Shown: piece after piece, positions 25,096 through 33,490 of the stretch
Position numbering within the stretch: position 1 is the first letter of the stretch
Layout: each line of letters opens with the position of its first letter
Translations under genes and position numbers: made by a program
Notes under the pieces: model-generated
Database searches by the model: none
Seen by the model: only the letters and a program-made list of their open reading frames with translations
Told to the model about the DNA's origin: nothing
NCBI GenBank assembly: GCA_041744575.1
Contig: JBGTKP010000056.1
Coordinates: forward strand, 1-64,000
DNA length: 64,000 nucleotides
Reading direction: 5' to 3'
Source: JTS-RE37 sp041744575
Lineage (GTDB): Bacteria; Bacteroidota; Bacteroidia; Flavobacteriales; Flavobacteriaceae

Positions 25096-25436
25096 CTACG
25101 AAATAAACAGGGTCCATCCTGCATTCACTCAGCAAAAATAAAAATAATAGCTCGCAGGGCAAAAGAGGTGCGGGAAGTTTTGCAGGTCGTTGGCAATAAA
25201 AAAACCCCGGCAGTCTTGCCGGGGTTTTTTACAGACCACCTCTGTCCTACTTTCTTTTTCATAGCATCTTTCCTGAATCAGTGGTCAAAGAAGTCCGTTT
25301 TCATTATAAAAACAGACAAATTTTGTAGTTCAGTTCGAACACTTACAGCTAGGATGCACGAAATTCAAAAAGGTTGCTTCGCTGATTGTGATATGCAAAA
25401 AGAAATGGTAATTTAGCTTTCCTAACACTATTATAA
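25096..25436. other. 341-bp divergent region between trhO and recA with an internal terminator
   Basis: No convincing protein gene; the frame across 25087-25416 runs through a strong terminator and is rejected. The region holds a 14-bp-stem hairpin at 25199-25230 and an 8-bp palindrome GTTCGAAC at 25333-25340. A clean recA promoter was not recognised. Confidence 0.5.
25199..25230. terminator. Bidirectional intrinsic terminator in a divergent intergenic region
   Basis: CCCCGGCA-GTCT-TGCCGGGG is extended by A/T pairs to a 14-bp perfect stem, with T-tracts on both strands. Neither flanking gene reads into it, because trhO and recA both transcribe away from it. Confidence 0.85.
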
Positions 25437-26453
25437 ATGGAGAAAGTGAGCAGTGAGAAGGAGGCGAAATTAAAAGCCCTAAAACTAACCCTGGACAAAC
25501 TTGACAAGACGTACGGGAAGGGTGCCGTAATGAAAATGGGCGATTCAGTGGTCGCTGATGTGGAGGTAATACCTTCAGGCTCCCTCGGTCTTGATATCGC
25601 ACTGGGGGTTGGAGGATATCCGCGAGGTCGCGTAATTGAAATCTACGGGCCGGAATCTTCCGGTAAAACCACCCTGGCTCTTCACGCCATAGCTGAAGCC
25701 CAGAAAAATGGAGGCATTGCAGCTTTTATAGATGCGGAACACGCATTTGATCGCTTCTATGCTCAAAAACTGGGAGTCGATCTGGACAACCTGATCATAT
25801 CGCAGCCTGATAATGGAGAACAGGCGTTGGAAATTACGGATAACCTCATCCGTTCCGGGGCCATTGACATTGTAATCATTGACTCGGTTGCCGCGCTCAC
25901 TCCAAAAAGTGAGATTGAAGGTGAAATGGGAGACTCCAAGATGGGCCTGCACGCACGATTAATGTCCCAGGCCCTGCGTAAACTCACAGGTTCCATCAGC
26001 AAGACCAAATGTACTGTGATATTTATCAACCAGCTGCGGGAAAAGATTGGGGTTATGTTTGGGAATCCGGAAACTACCACCGGCGGTAACGCGCTAAAAT
26101 TCTATGCCTCCGTGCGGCTTGATATTCGCAGGTCCACTCAGATTAAGGATACTGATGGTGCCGTACAGGGAAATAAAACACGCGTAAAAGTGGTAAAAAA
26201 TAAGGTGGCCCCACCATTTAAAATGGCAGAATTCGATATTATGTACGGGGAAGGAATTTCCAAAGTGGGTGAAATTCTGGATCTGGGGGTGGAATATGAA
26301 ATAATTAAGAAAAGTGGGTCCTGGTTCAGTTATGGAGATACAAAACTGGGACAGGGCAGGGATGCCGTTAAGGACCTCCTGAATGACAATCCCGAATTAC
26401 TGGACGAATTGGAAGAGAAAATCAAGGAAGCGATCACTTCCATTACCGGCTGA
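25437..26453 (+). CDS. recA: Recombinase A
   Basis: A 338-residue RecA. The N-terminal helix (LDKLDKTYGKGAVMKMGD) is followed by Walker A GPESSGKTT (71-79), VIIDSVAALTPKSEIEGEMG (Walker B and loop 1), the FINQLREKIGVMFGNPETTTGGNALKF loop 2 region in two parts, and the C-terminal domain ending acidic (DELEEKIKEA). It forms ATP-dependent filaments on single-stranded DNA for recombination and SOS signalling. It is monocistronic, and length and motifs are fully normal. Confidence 0.98.
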   Translation: MEKVSSEKEAKLKALKLTLDKLDKTYGKGAVMKMGDSVVADVEVIPSGSLGLDIALGVGGYPRGRVIEIYGPESSGKTTLALHAIAEAQKNGGIAAFIDAEHAFDRFYAQKLGVDLDNLIISQPDNGEQALEITDNLIRSGAIDIVIIDSVAALTPKSEIEGEMGDSKMGLHARLMSQALRKLTGSISKTKCTVIFINQLREKIGVMFGNPETTTGGNALKFYASVRLDIRRSTQIKDTDGAVQGNKTRVKVVKNKVAPPFKMAEFDIMYGEGISKVGEILDLGVEYEIIKKSGSWFSYGDTKLGQGRDAVKDLLNDNPELLDELEEKIKEAITSITG

Positions 26454-26563
26454 TTGGCCCGCGGATCGGCTCTCCCTCTTCATCTTATGAGGATTTTATA
26501 AACTCGGGAAGCAACCTTTAGTGTCAGGTTTCATCTTTACAGCAAATAAAAGATGTCTTGACT

Positions 26564-26977
26564 ATGAAGAAAGTAATAATTATACTTCTGAGTTTTATTG
26601 CCATTACCCTCAATTCCTGCAGTCTAGATGACCAGGGTCCTAATTTTCATTTTGTGCCTTTAAAGATAACACGTGCTGACCTCCCCGAGTCTTTTACGCT
26701 AAATGAGACCTATGAGATCAAGGTAACTTATGAGATTCCGGACAACTGCACCATATTCGAAGATTTTAATATTACCAAATCTGATACAACCGTTCGGAAT
26801 GTTGTTGCTATCGGAACAGAGTTTGAAAACGAACAATGTATGGAGAACCTTGTGGAGATGGAAGCTACTTTCAATTTTATTTGTCTCTATTCAGAACCCT
26901 ATCTTTTCCGATTCTGGACCGGGGAGGATGAAAACGGCGAAGCAGAATACTTTGAGATTGAGGTAGCAGTAAACTAG
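26564..26977 (+). CDS. Small lipoprotein of unknown function
   Basis: A 137-residue protein. From the ATG at 26564 (a TTG two codons earlier is less likely) a signal peptide MKKVIIILLSFIAITLNSCS ends in lipobox LNSC. The mature part is acidic and beta-rich (YEIKVTYEIPDNCTIFEDFN, FRFWTGEDENGEAEYFEIEV) with four further Cys residues that could form disulfides. No family is recognised. It precedes the sigma factor gene by 40 bp on the same strand and may be cotranscribed with it. Confidence 0.75.
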   Translation: MKKVIIILLSFIAITLNSCSLDDQGPNFHFVPLKITRADLPESFTLNETYEIKVTYEIPDNCTIFEDFNITKSDTTVRNVVAIGTEFENEQCMENLVEMEATFNFICLYSEPYLFRFWTGEDENGEAEYFEIEVAVN

Positions 26978-27017
26978 GCAGGATTCTTCAGACGATACGA
27001 TTAATTCAGCCAACATT

Positions 27018-27548
27018 TTGGGTCTGGAAGAACTCATAAATAATTGTAAGAGGGGAGAAAGGAAGGCCCAGGAACAATTATACAGGGACTACTCCCGTAT
27101 ATTGTTTGGGGTGTGCCTCAAATACTCACGGAATAAAACGGAGGCCGAAGATAATCTCCATGATAGTTTTATGACCATTTATGAGAAAATTGATCAGTAC
27201 CAGTTTAAAGGTTCTTTTGAGGGCTGGATTAAAAGAATTACCGTAAATACTGTTCTTCAGAAGTACAGGAAGGAAGAATATCTGAATGTGGTCACCGATA
27301 ATTATGAAGAGGAAGCAGAAGAGGAGAGCGGTTATGCAGATATCCCTTTGGCCACCCTGCTGCGCTATATACAGGAACTCCCTAATAAATACCGCCTGAC
27401 CTTTAATATGTACGTCCTGGATGATTATACGCATAAGGAGATCGGAGAGCTCCTGGGAACATCTGTCGGTACCTCAAAATCCAACCTTGCCAGAGCGAGA
27501 AACATTCTAAAAGAGAAAATCAACAAGGAAAACATCAATATTGCCTAA
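27018..27548 (+). CDS. ECF-type RNA polymerase sigma factor
   Basis: A 176-residue sigma-70 family factor with only regions 2 and 4. Region 2 spans about residues 15-85 (LYRDYSRILFGVCLKYSRNK, DSFMTIYEKIDQYQFKGSFE, WIKRITVNTVLQKYRKE). Region 4 is LPNKYRLTFNMYVLDDYTHK followed by EIGELLGTSVGTSKSNLARA with the helix-turn-helix. A short acidic linker (EEEAEEESGYADI) joins them. The only usable start is TTG at 27018. The stop lies 10 bp before the preferred start of the next gene, a membrane-anchored barrel protein. Confidence 0.9.
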   Translation: MGLEELINNCKRGERKAQEQLYRDYSRILFGVCLKYSRNKTEAEDNLHDSFMTIYEKIDQYQFKGSFEGWIKRITVNTVLQKYRKEEYLNVVTDNYEEEAEEESGYADIPLATLLRYIQELPNKYRLTFNMYVLDDYTHKEIGELLGTSVGTSKSNLARARNILKEKINKENINIA

Positions 27549-27558
27549 AACTATGCAC

Positions 27559-29049
27559 ATGAAAAAACATAGTATTGATAAATTATTCCGGGAGAAGTTC
27601 AGGGATTTTGCCGAGCCCCCCGATGAAAAAGTCTGGAGATCCATTGAGAATTCCCTTGATAACAAGAAACAAAACAGGCGTGTGATACCAGTGTGGTGGC
27701 GATATGCCGGAGTTGCAGCCCTCCTCCTGGTCACCTTCGTGCTGTTTAACCCTTTCCTGAAAGAAGAACCCGTACAAGTAACAGACACCAGGGATGCTCC
27801 AGTACCGGAAGCGGAAAATAATGCCCAGGAGCTCCAACCTTCTGATCTAATTGAAAATGATGGGTTAACCAAATCGGATGACTTTCAGCAGAACAAGAAG
27901 AAGAATCAACTTGCAACTCCGGATCCATCTGAAGTCGGGGGGTTGGCAGTCGAAGACGCCGGGCTTATCAATGATCCGGCCTCCCGGAGCCACCGGCCGA
28001 AAAACGAAGAAGTTTCCGTTCAGGCCAGGGAAGGAGTCGCAGATGTCTCCTCCCGTGGGGAAATAAGGAAAACCGGTGTTGGTGAGCCAGATACTGCAGA
28101 AAAGAAACTGATTGCTGCCGAAAACCGGACTGAAGATCTGAGTAAGACTATGCAGCAACCTATCCGTGAGCAGAAGGACGATTTCCCTGTTGTTGGCGGG
28201 GAAAACGAAATCAATGAGGAAATTGAGACGGTCAACCCGGGATCTGAGAAAGATAAAAAATCCATTTTTGAAGCGATCAGTGAAACTGAAACCGCGGCCG
28301 TAGCTGAGGATAAAACGAGCCGCTGGTCAGTGGGTCCGAGAGTTGCTCCGGTCTATTTCAACTCCATGGGAGAAGGTTCTCCCATTCATCCTAATTTTGT
28401 ATCCAATTCTAAGTCCGGCAATATCAACCTGAGCTACGGGGTGGCGGTTGCCTATGAGATTGCACCGAAACTCAGCCTGCGCAGCGGAGTACATAAGGTT
28501 GATTACGGATATGACACCAATGATATCCTGTTTACTTCTTCCCTGGCTGCATCAACAGAAGAGCAGATCCATAATATTGATTACGCCCTGACCTCAAAAA
28601 ATCTTGTAGTTGAAAGCAATTCAGAGTCCAGGGATTTAAACGGCGTCTTCGGGTTCAACGTTGAACTACTGGCAGAGAATCCTTCACGGAATGGACGCAT
28701 GGTACAGCAAATAGGATATGTGGAGGTTCCTTTGGAACTTAATTACGCCCTGTTGGAAACCAAATTAGGGCTCCATCTGATCGGCGGGGTCAGCTCCCTT
28801 TTCCTCGTGGACAATGCGGTCACTCTGGAATCTAATGGCGGCGCCACGGAGATCGGAGAAGCCAATAATATAAACAATGTGAATTTCAGCACCAATATAG
28901 GGATCGGGCTTGATTACCGCATTTCTGAAAAAATCCAGGTGAATGTGGAACCCACGTTCAAATACCAGTTAGATACTTTTTCTGATGCTTCAGGTAATTT
29001 TCGACCCTTTTCAATTGGAGTTTACAGCGGGCTAAATTTTAAATTCTAG
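27559..29049 (+). CDS. Membrane-anchored outer-membrane beta-barrel-domain protein, putative regulator of the ECF sigma factor
   Basis: A 496-residue protein with unusual architecture: a short N-terminal cytoplasmic domain (1-45; FREKFRDFAEPPDEKVWRSI), one transmembrane helix (about 46-64, YAGVAALLLVTFVLF), a 190-residue acidic, Glu/Asn/Pro-rich linker, and from about residue 255 a PorT/OmpX-like beta-barrel domain (WSVGPRVAPVYFNS ... FSIGVYSGLNFKF). The N-terminal motif resembles the sigma-binding segment that often follows ECF genes in Bacteroidota. Both the anti-sigma role and the envelope-spanning arrangement are inferences. The start is chosen at MKKHSIDK; ATG at 27553 is also possible. 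Confidence 0.7.
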   Translation: MKKHSIDKLFREKFRDFAEPPDEKVWRSIENSLDNKKQNRRVIPVWWRYAGVAALLLVTFVLFNPFLKEEPVQVTDTRDAPVPEAENNAQELQPSDLIENDGLTKSDDFQQNKKKNQLATPDPSEVGGLAVEDAGLINDPASRSHRPKNEEVSVQAREGVADVSSRGEIRKTGVGEPDTAEKKLIAAENRTEDLSKTMQQPIREQKDDFPVVGGENEINEEIETVNPGSEKDKKSIFEAISETETAAVAEDKTSRWSVGPRVAPVYFNSMGEGSPIHPNFVSNSKSGNINLSYGVAVAYEIAPKLSLRSGVHKVDYGYDTNDILFTSSLAASTEEQIHNIDYALTSKNLVVESNSESRDLNGVFGFNVELLAENPSRNGRMVQQIGYVEVPLELNYALLETKLGLHLIGGVSSLFLVDNAVTLESNGGATEIGEANNINNVNFSTNIGIGLDYRISEKIQVNVEPTFKYQLDTFSDASGNFRPFSIGVYSGLNFKF

Positions 29050-29097
29050 TTGCCAAGGCGCCTCCGCAAAGGAAGACTGAAAATGTTGGTTAGGTTG

Positions 29098-29117
29098 CCT
29101 ATTGCGGCAGCAATAGG
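29098..29117. repeat. Perfect hairpin CCTATTGC-GGCA-GCAATAGG
   Basis: Eight-bp perfect arms and a 4-base loop, 48 bp after the barrel protein stop. It has no T-tract, so it may be an mRNA 3'-end stabiliser rather than a terminator. Confidence 0.6.
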
Positions 29118-29122
29118 ACCCT

Positions 29123-29155
29123 AAACGCCCCGCGGATCCTCTCGCGGGGCGTTTT
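29123..29155. terminator. Bidirectional terminator between convergent genes
   Basis: AAACGCCCCGCG and CGCGGGGCGTTT form a perfect 12-bp stem with an 8-base loop and a short T-run. It overlaps the plsC stop codon and serves both the barrel protein gene and plsC. Confidence 0.85.
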
Positions 29156-29903
29156 ATGTTCCTGCTTTAAGGGGCTGTAATTGCTTAAGGATACACGATC
29201 GAACGGCCTCCCTGAGCTCAGTTATTTGCCTTTGGTGAAGACCTGTGGTATTAAAAAATGAATGTACCCTTACCCTGGTTGGCCCAGGTGAGCCACTGAA
29301 GAACTGAAATGAGAGACGGTCCTTATTATCATAAAATGTCATAGGTACCACGGGAATTCTATGAGCAATGGCCATTTTGAAGGCCCCGTCCTTAAAATCG
29401 TCCAAAACTATATTTTCATCAGGAACCCCGCCTTCCGGAAATATGCAAATACTTAAACCCTGATCCAGTCGTTTTTGGGCCCTGCGGTACACCGCAGTCC
29501 GGCTTTTAGTGTCCTTGCGGTCTACCAGGATGCAAACCCTTTTATAAAAATACCCAAACAACGGAATACGAACCAACTCCTTCTTTCCTATAAATACAAA
29601 AGGATACCTGCTCACCCGCAGCATTAACATGATATCAAGCATACTGGTGTGGTTGGCAACCAGCATGTAGCTTTTTCCTTTCTCCATCCGTTCCTCCCAA
29701 CTTATCCTGGGGACGCAACCCATTCCATAAAGCACCGGAACTGCCCAGAAATTTCTCGCAAGCCAGAAAAAATGCGGATACCATTTCTCTTTCAGCGTAG
29801 CTACCAACAGCAATGGCAAAAAAATGACTATCGGCAAAGCCAATAAAATATAAAACCATATACGATAGATCGCCTGAAGTGCTTTCCTGAAGGAAGAAAT
29901 CAT
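29154..29903 (-). CDS. plsC: 1-acyl-sn-glycerol-3-phosphate acyltransferase
   Basis: A 249-residue PlsC-domain protein. The catalytic NHTSMLD (HX4D) motif is at about residue 78, followed by FVFIGKKELVRIPLFGYF and FPEGG, the glycerol-phosphate-binding motif. N-terminal hydrophobic segments (FYILLALPIVIFLPLLLVA) anchor it to the inner membrane. It acylates lysophosphatidic acid to phosphatidic acid. It is monocistronic; the terminator hairpin overlaps its stop codon. Confidence 0.9.
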   Translation of the reverse strand: MISSFRKALQAIYRIWFYILLALPIVIFLPLLLVATLKEKWYPHFFWLARNFWAVPVLYGMGCVPRISWEERMEKGKSYMLVANHTSMLDIMLMLRVSRYPFVFIGKKELVRIPLFGYFYKRVCILVDRKDTKSRTAVYRRAQKRLDQGLSICIFPEGGVPDENIVLDDFKDGAFKMAIAHRIPVVPMTFYDNKDRLSFQFFSGSPGPTRVRVHSFFNTTGLHQRQITELREAVRSCILKQLQPLKAGT

Positions 29904-29989
29904 AAATTCAAAAGTAGAATTTTTGCTTATATTTAGGCGTATAATTTAGGTTCACCGAATTGATGGCGGTTGTTATTCATAGTATTTGA

Positions 29990-30070
29990 ATGGCATCCGC
30001 GAGATCATTAAGGGAGGTTGCAATTTCATTTAATGCGGCAAATGCCGCTTTTTTTGTGTATCATTTATAA
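29990..30070 (+). other. Possible 26-codon leader reading frame before trpS
   Basis: ATG at 29990 opens MASARSLREVAISFNAANAA and FFVYHL, ending at TAA 30068-30070, 18 bases before the trpS ATG. It reads right through the terminator hairpin at 30035-30055. It has no Trp codon. It may be a chance frame or a leader whose translation opposes termination. Confidence 0.25.
30035..30055 (+). terminator. Intrinsic terminator or attenuator in the trpS leader
   Basis: GCGGCA-AA-TGCCGC followed by seven T residues, 34 bases upstream of the trpS ATG. The neighbouring plsC gene reads away from it, so it can only act on a transcript started within the 185-bp gap. Confidence 0.7.
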
Positions 30071-30088
30071 TTTAGCAGATAAAATAGC

Positions 30089-31057
30089 ATGGCAAGAATT
30101 CTGACAGGCATACAAAGTACCGGCTCACCCCATCTTGGCAATATATTAGGAGCCATTATCCCTGCGATTGAAATGGCCGGGGACCCGGCAAATGAATCGT
30201 TTTTATTCATTGCCGATATGCATTCGCTGACACAAATTAAAGACGGAAAGGAACGTAGCGAAAATACATTGGCCATTGCTGCAGCCTGGCTCGCATTCGG
30301 ACTAAACATAGATAAAACCGTATTTTACAGGCAAAGCGATGTCCCACAAGTGACGGAACTATGTTGGTATCTGAGCTGCTTTTTTCCATACCAGCGCCTG
30401 ACTCTTGCCCACTCTTTCAAGGACAAGTCTGACCGTTTGGAAGATGTCAATGCGGGCCTTTTCACCTATCCAATGCTGATGGCAGCCGATATTCTTCTAT
30501 ATGACGCAGAAATCGTTCCTGTCGGCAAGGACCAATTGCAACACCTCGAAATGACCCGGGATGTTGCATCACGGTTCCACACTCAGTTCGGGGATACCTT
30601 TGTATTGCCCGAAGCGAAACTACAGGAAGGCAGTAAGTATGTTCCCGGCACAGATGGCGAAAAAATGAGTAAAAGCAAAGGAAATCTGATTGACATCTTC
30701 CTTCCGGCAAAGCAATTGAAAAAACAGGTAATGGGGATTGTAACGGATAGTACTCCAATGGAGGAGCCCAAAAATACGGACACAGATCATGTTTTTGCGA
30801 TTTACAAGCTGATCGCCGGTGATCTGGAAATACGTGAAATGCGAGAAAACTATGAAAAAGGGAATTACGGATATGGGCATGCAAAGCAAGCCTTATATGA
30901 AGCGATCCTTAAGAAGTTTGGCGTAGAACGTGAGCGATTCGATTATTTTAGAAGACAGCCGGAAGAGGTGGAAGAAGCATTATTAAAAGGTGCAGAAAAG
31001 GCAAAAATGGTAGCTGATAAGGTATTGGACCGGGTTAGGGGGAGACTTGGTTATTAG
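30089..31057 (+). CDS. trpS: Tryptophanyl-tRNA synthetase
   Basis: A 322-residue class I synthetase. The HIGH-equivalent SPHLGN lies at residues 12-17 in TGIQSTGSPHLGN, and KMSKSKGN closes the ATP site at about residue 192. SFLFIADMHSLTQI and DILLYDAEIVPVGKDQLQHL complete the Trp and AMP pocket, including the Asp that recognises the indole nitrogen. It charges tRNA-Trp. Length is normal. The leader carries a terminator hairpin, which suggests regulated read-through. Confidence 0.96.
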   Translation: MARILTGIQSTGSPHLGNILGAIIPAIEMAGDPANESFLFIADMHSLTQIKDGKERSENTLAIAAAWLAFGLNIDKTVFYRQSDVPQVTELCWYLSCFFPYQRLTLAHSFKDKSDRLEDVNAGLFTYPMLMAADILLYDAEIVPVGKDQLQHLEMTRDVASRFHTQFGDTFVLPEAKLQEGSKYVPGTDGEKMSKSKGNLIDIFLPAKQLKKQVMGIVTDSTPMEEPKNTDTDHVFAIYKLIAGDLEIREMRENYEKGNYGYGHAKQALYEAILKKFGVERERFDYFRRQPEEVEEALLKGAEKAKMVADKVLDRVRGRLGY

Positions 31058-31279
31058 TGCCAGGGCTTTTATCGGACCCTATTTGCAGCTCGATGCCAAA
31101 GCAGCTACACGGCGCCATTCCAGGGCAAAACAGACCAATGGGTCGGTTTGTCACTGATCTCTGCGGGCATCGTAATAAAAACCCAGGGGACTACCCTCAG
31201 ATATTATCGGTGAACTACCATGGACGTGGGCCGGGGAAGTATTGGACCTCGAACTTCCCAACCAACCGGTCTGCCCGGA

Positions 31280-32383
31280 TCAGAGGGCTTCGAAATATTT
31301 TCCTGGAAAGGGCCGGATGATTCCCTTCATTTCCATGGTAAGCAGAACAGAAGAGGTCTTAAAAATCGGCATATGACATTCCAGGGCAATAGTATCCAGA
31401 AGTTGCCGGCCTTCCTTTTGCAGATAGGCATGTATGGTTTTCTCCCAGGGATCCAACTGAACGAATAATTGCCTTTGTATGGCTGCCGCCGGGGTGGTTT
31501 GTATCTCCCAATTCAGGAGATAGATCATATCCGCTGCCGAGGTCAGGATATGCGCTTTTTGTTGTTTTATAAGGTTGTTGCAACCCCTGCTGTAAATATC
31601 CTGGACCCGTCCGGGAACTGCAAATACATCGCGGTTGTATCCATTGGCCATATCTGCCGTGACAAGACTGCCTCCTTTCTCTGCAGATTCAATGACCACC
31701 GTGGCTTCGCTCATTCCGGCTATGATGCGGTTTCGCCTCAGAAAATTTTCACGATTCGGATGGCTCGTGGTCCAGCACTCTGTCAAAAAACCCCCGTTTT
31801 TCTCTATGGCCGCCATGTACCTTTTGTGGTCTTTCGGATAGATCTGGTTCAGGCCATGGGCAAGGCAGCCAACCGTCTGAAGACCATGATCCAGTGCAGC
31901 CTTCTGGATGCGGATATCAATGCCAAGGGCAAATCCGCTAACAATAATTGGTTGCAATGGTACGAGGTCTTCAATGAAGCGATCGCAAAAGTCCATTCCA
32001 TAATTTGTAATGTTACTTGTTCCGACCACACTTATTATCTTACAGCCAGCAAGCTTTATGTTTCCCCTACGGAATAGCAGGATCGGGCCGTCAGCACAAT
32101 GCTTCAGATAAGTCGGATACGCTTGGTCAAGATAGTGAAGGCAGGAAATTCCCTTTCCGGAGATGTACTTAAACTCCTTCTCTGCCGTTAATAAGTAAGC
32201 GGGGTCATGGAGTCGTTGAAGCATATGGGATCCGATGCCGTCTATACGCTGCAGCAGGCGTAATTTCTCCTGAAATACTGCAGCGGCATTCCCGCAATGT
32301 GAGATGAGTTTTTTTGCAGTAACATCTCCGATGTGCGGAATATTCTGCAGCCGGAGAATGGCGATCAACTCCTCGTCTTGCAT
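31280..32383 (-). CDS. dprA: DNA-processing protein DprA
   Basis: A 367-residue DprA/Smf protein from the ATG at 32383 (MQDEELIAILRLQNIPHIG); an upstream ATG at 32410 would add nine residues. The N-terminal SAM-like helix-hairpin-helix region (about 1-65) leads to the extended Rossmann domain with SVVGTSNITNYG, IIVSGFALGIDI, NQIYPKDHK, FLRRNRIIAGMSEATVVIES, AEKGGSLVTADMANGYNRDV, VPGRVQD and the G-C-N-N-L-I segment. The C-terminal winged helix is recognisable (HAYLQKEGRQLLDTIA). It loads RecA on incoming single-stranded DNA during transformation. Confidence 0.94.
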   Translation of the reverse strand: MQDEELIAILRLQNIPHIGDVTAKKLISHCGNAAAVFQEKLRLLQRIDGIGSHMLQRLHDPAYLLTAEKEFKYISGKGISCLHYLDQAYPTYLKHCADGPILLFRRGNIKLAGCKIISVVGTSNITNYGMDFCDRFIEDLVPLQPIIVSGFALGIDIRIQKAALDHGLQTVGCLAHGLNQIYPKDHKRYMAAIEKNGGFLTECWTTSHPNRENFLRRNRIIAGMSEATVVIESAEKGGSLVTADMANGYNRDVFAVPGRVQDIYSRGCNNLIKQQKAHILTSAADMIYLLNWEIQTTPAAAIQRQLFVQLDPWEKTIHAYLQKEGRQLLDTIALECHMPIFKTSSVLLTMEMKGIIRPFPGKYFEAL

Positions 32384-32452
32384 GTGGACAGCGGTTTCAG
32401 TTATCCACAAAATACACCGTTTACACTGTTAATAAAAAGTTATGAAGCTGCG

Positions 32453-32483
32453 TTTGTGCCATTTATATTTTTCTCCATATTTG
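32453..32483 (+). promoter_or_regulatory. Promoter-like pair immediately before the HU-CCDC81/SPOR gene
   Basis: TTTG (32453-32456) and CATATTTG (32476-32483, seven of eight to TAnnTTTG) are 19 bp apart. If used, transcription would begin at or next to the ATG at 32486, implying a leaderless or nearly leaderless mRNA. Confidence 0.35.
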
Positions 32484-32485
32484 CA

Positions 32486-33433
32486 ATGATGGGAACCGAA
32501 AATTACATAGAAGAACTGCTCTACAGATATAATTGCGTGGTGGTGCCGGATTTCGGGGCCTTTCTTGCCCAGATGAAGTCCGCAGTTATTCAAAGTTCCA
32601 CCCATACCTTTTATCCTCCGACCAAACATATTTCCTTTAACGAGCAATTGACCTCCAACGATGGTTTGCTCGTTTCCTATATGGCAGGTGTTGAAAAGAT
32701 TTCTTATGAAGAGATGACCCGGAAGACAGCACAAACTGCCAGGGAATGGAAAAAGCAGTTGCGGGACGGGGAGCGACTTACTTTCGCCAATATCGGGGAA
32801 TTATGGTTGAACAGGGAAGGAAAAATTCAATTTCAACCCTCCTACCAGGCCAATTTCCTCACTTCTTCATTCGGACTGGCGTCCTTTGTATCGGCACCGG
32901 TACAAAGGGAAGTACTCAAAGAGAGTATTCAGGAACTTGAAGAACGCATCCCCTTTATCATTACTCCGGAAGAAAGAAGTCAACGGAATTTCAGGCCATA
33001 TCTCAAATATGCGGCCATCCTTTTACTGGCGTTTGCCACCGGGGTCACAGGCTATCGGGTTTACACCAACACTTTAAGCACCGGGCAGCTGGCTCAGGAA
33101 GATGCTCAGGAATTGGTTTCTAAAAATATACAGGAAGCCACTTTCTTTAATTCCAGGCCTATGGAACTTCCCGCTCTGACTCTGGAAGTCACTCCCAAGT
33201 CCCGCGCGTTACACCATATCATTGCCGGCGCCTTCCGTGTCAGGAAAAATGCAGACAAAAAGGTGCGTCAGTTACAGAGAAAAGGCTACAATGCCTCGTA
33301 TCTCGGTGTTAATAAGTATGGGTTGCACCAGGTTACCTTCGGCAGCTATGACGACCCTGAAGCCGCCCTAAAAGCCCTTAAAACTATAAAACGCGACGTT
33401 AGTTCGGATGCGTGGCTGCTCTCTATCAAATAA
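32486..33433 (+). CDS. HU-CCDC81 and SPOR domain protein
   Basis: A 315-residue protein. The N-terminal CCDC81-like prokaryotic HU pair begins at once (YIEELLYRYNCVVVPDFGAF, then EEMTRKTAQTAREWKKQLRD and FANIGELWLNREGKI). One transmembrane helix (YLKYAAILLLAFATGVTGY) follows, and a C-terminal SPOR domain (HHIIAGAFRVRKNADKKVRQ, VTFGSYDDPEAALKALKTIK). The SPOR domain should bind denuded peptidoglycan in the periplasm, and the HU part stays cytoplasmic. The frame is open upstream to 32333, but family alignments start at the Met-Met, so 32486 is used. It is divergent from dprA. Confidence 0.88.
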   Translation: MMGTENYIEELLYRYNCVVVPDFGAFLAQMKSAVIQSSTHTFYPPTKHISFNEQLTSNDGLLVSYMAGVEKISYEEMTRKTAQTAREWKKQLRDGERLTFANIGELWLNREGKIQFQPSYQANFLTSSFGLASFVSAPVQREVLKESIQELEERIPFIITPEERSQRNFRPYLKYAAILLLAFATGVTGYRVYTNTLSTGQLAQEDAQELVSKNIQEATFFNSRPMELPALTLEVTPKSRALHHIIAGAFRVRKNADKKVRQLQRKGYNASYLGVNKYGLHQVTFGSYDDPEAALKALKTIKRDVSSDAWLLSIK

Positions 33434-33490
33434 TTCATCTTACCAGCTATAGACCACCTGCGCGGCGTATCTTTGCGCAAAATTATCGCT

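Noticed and set aside
25333..25340. GTTCGAAC palindrome upstream of recA as a LexA box
   Set aside because: It is only 8 bp, and no LexA consensus for this phylum can be applied from memory with confidence.
25087..25416. 109-codon plus-strand frame between trhO and recA
   Set aside because: It overlaps the trhO start antisense and runs straight through a strong bidirectional terminator; composition is not protein-like.
31057..31320. 87-codon frame after trpS
   Set aside because: It starts on the trpS stop and ends inside dprA antisense; no recognizable domain or hydrophobic pattern.
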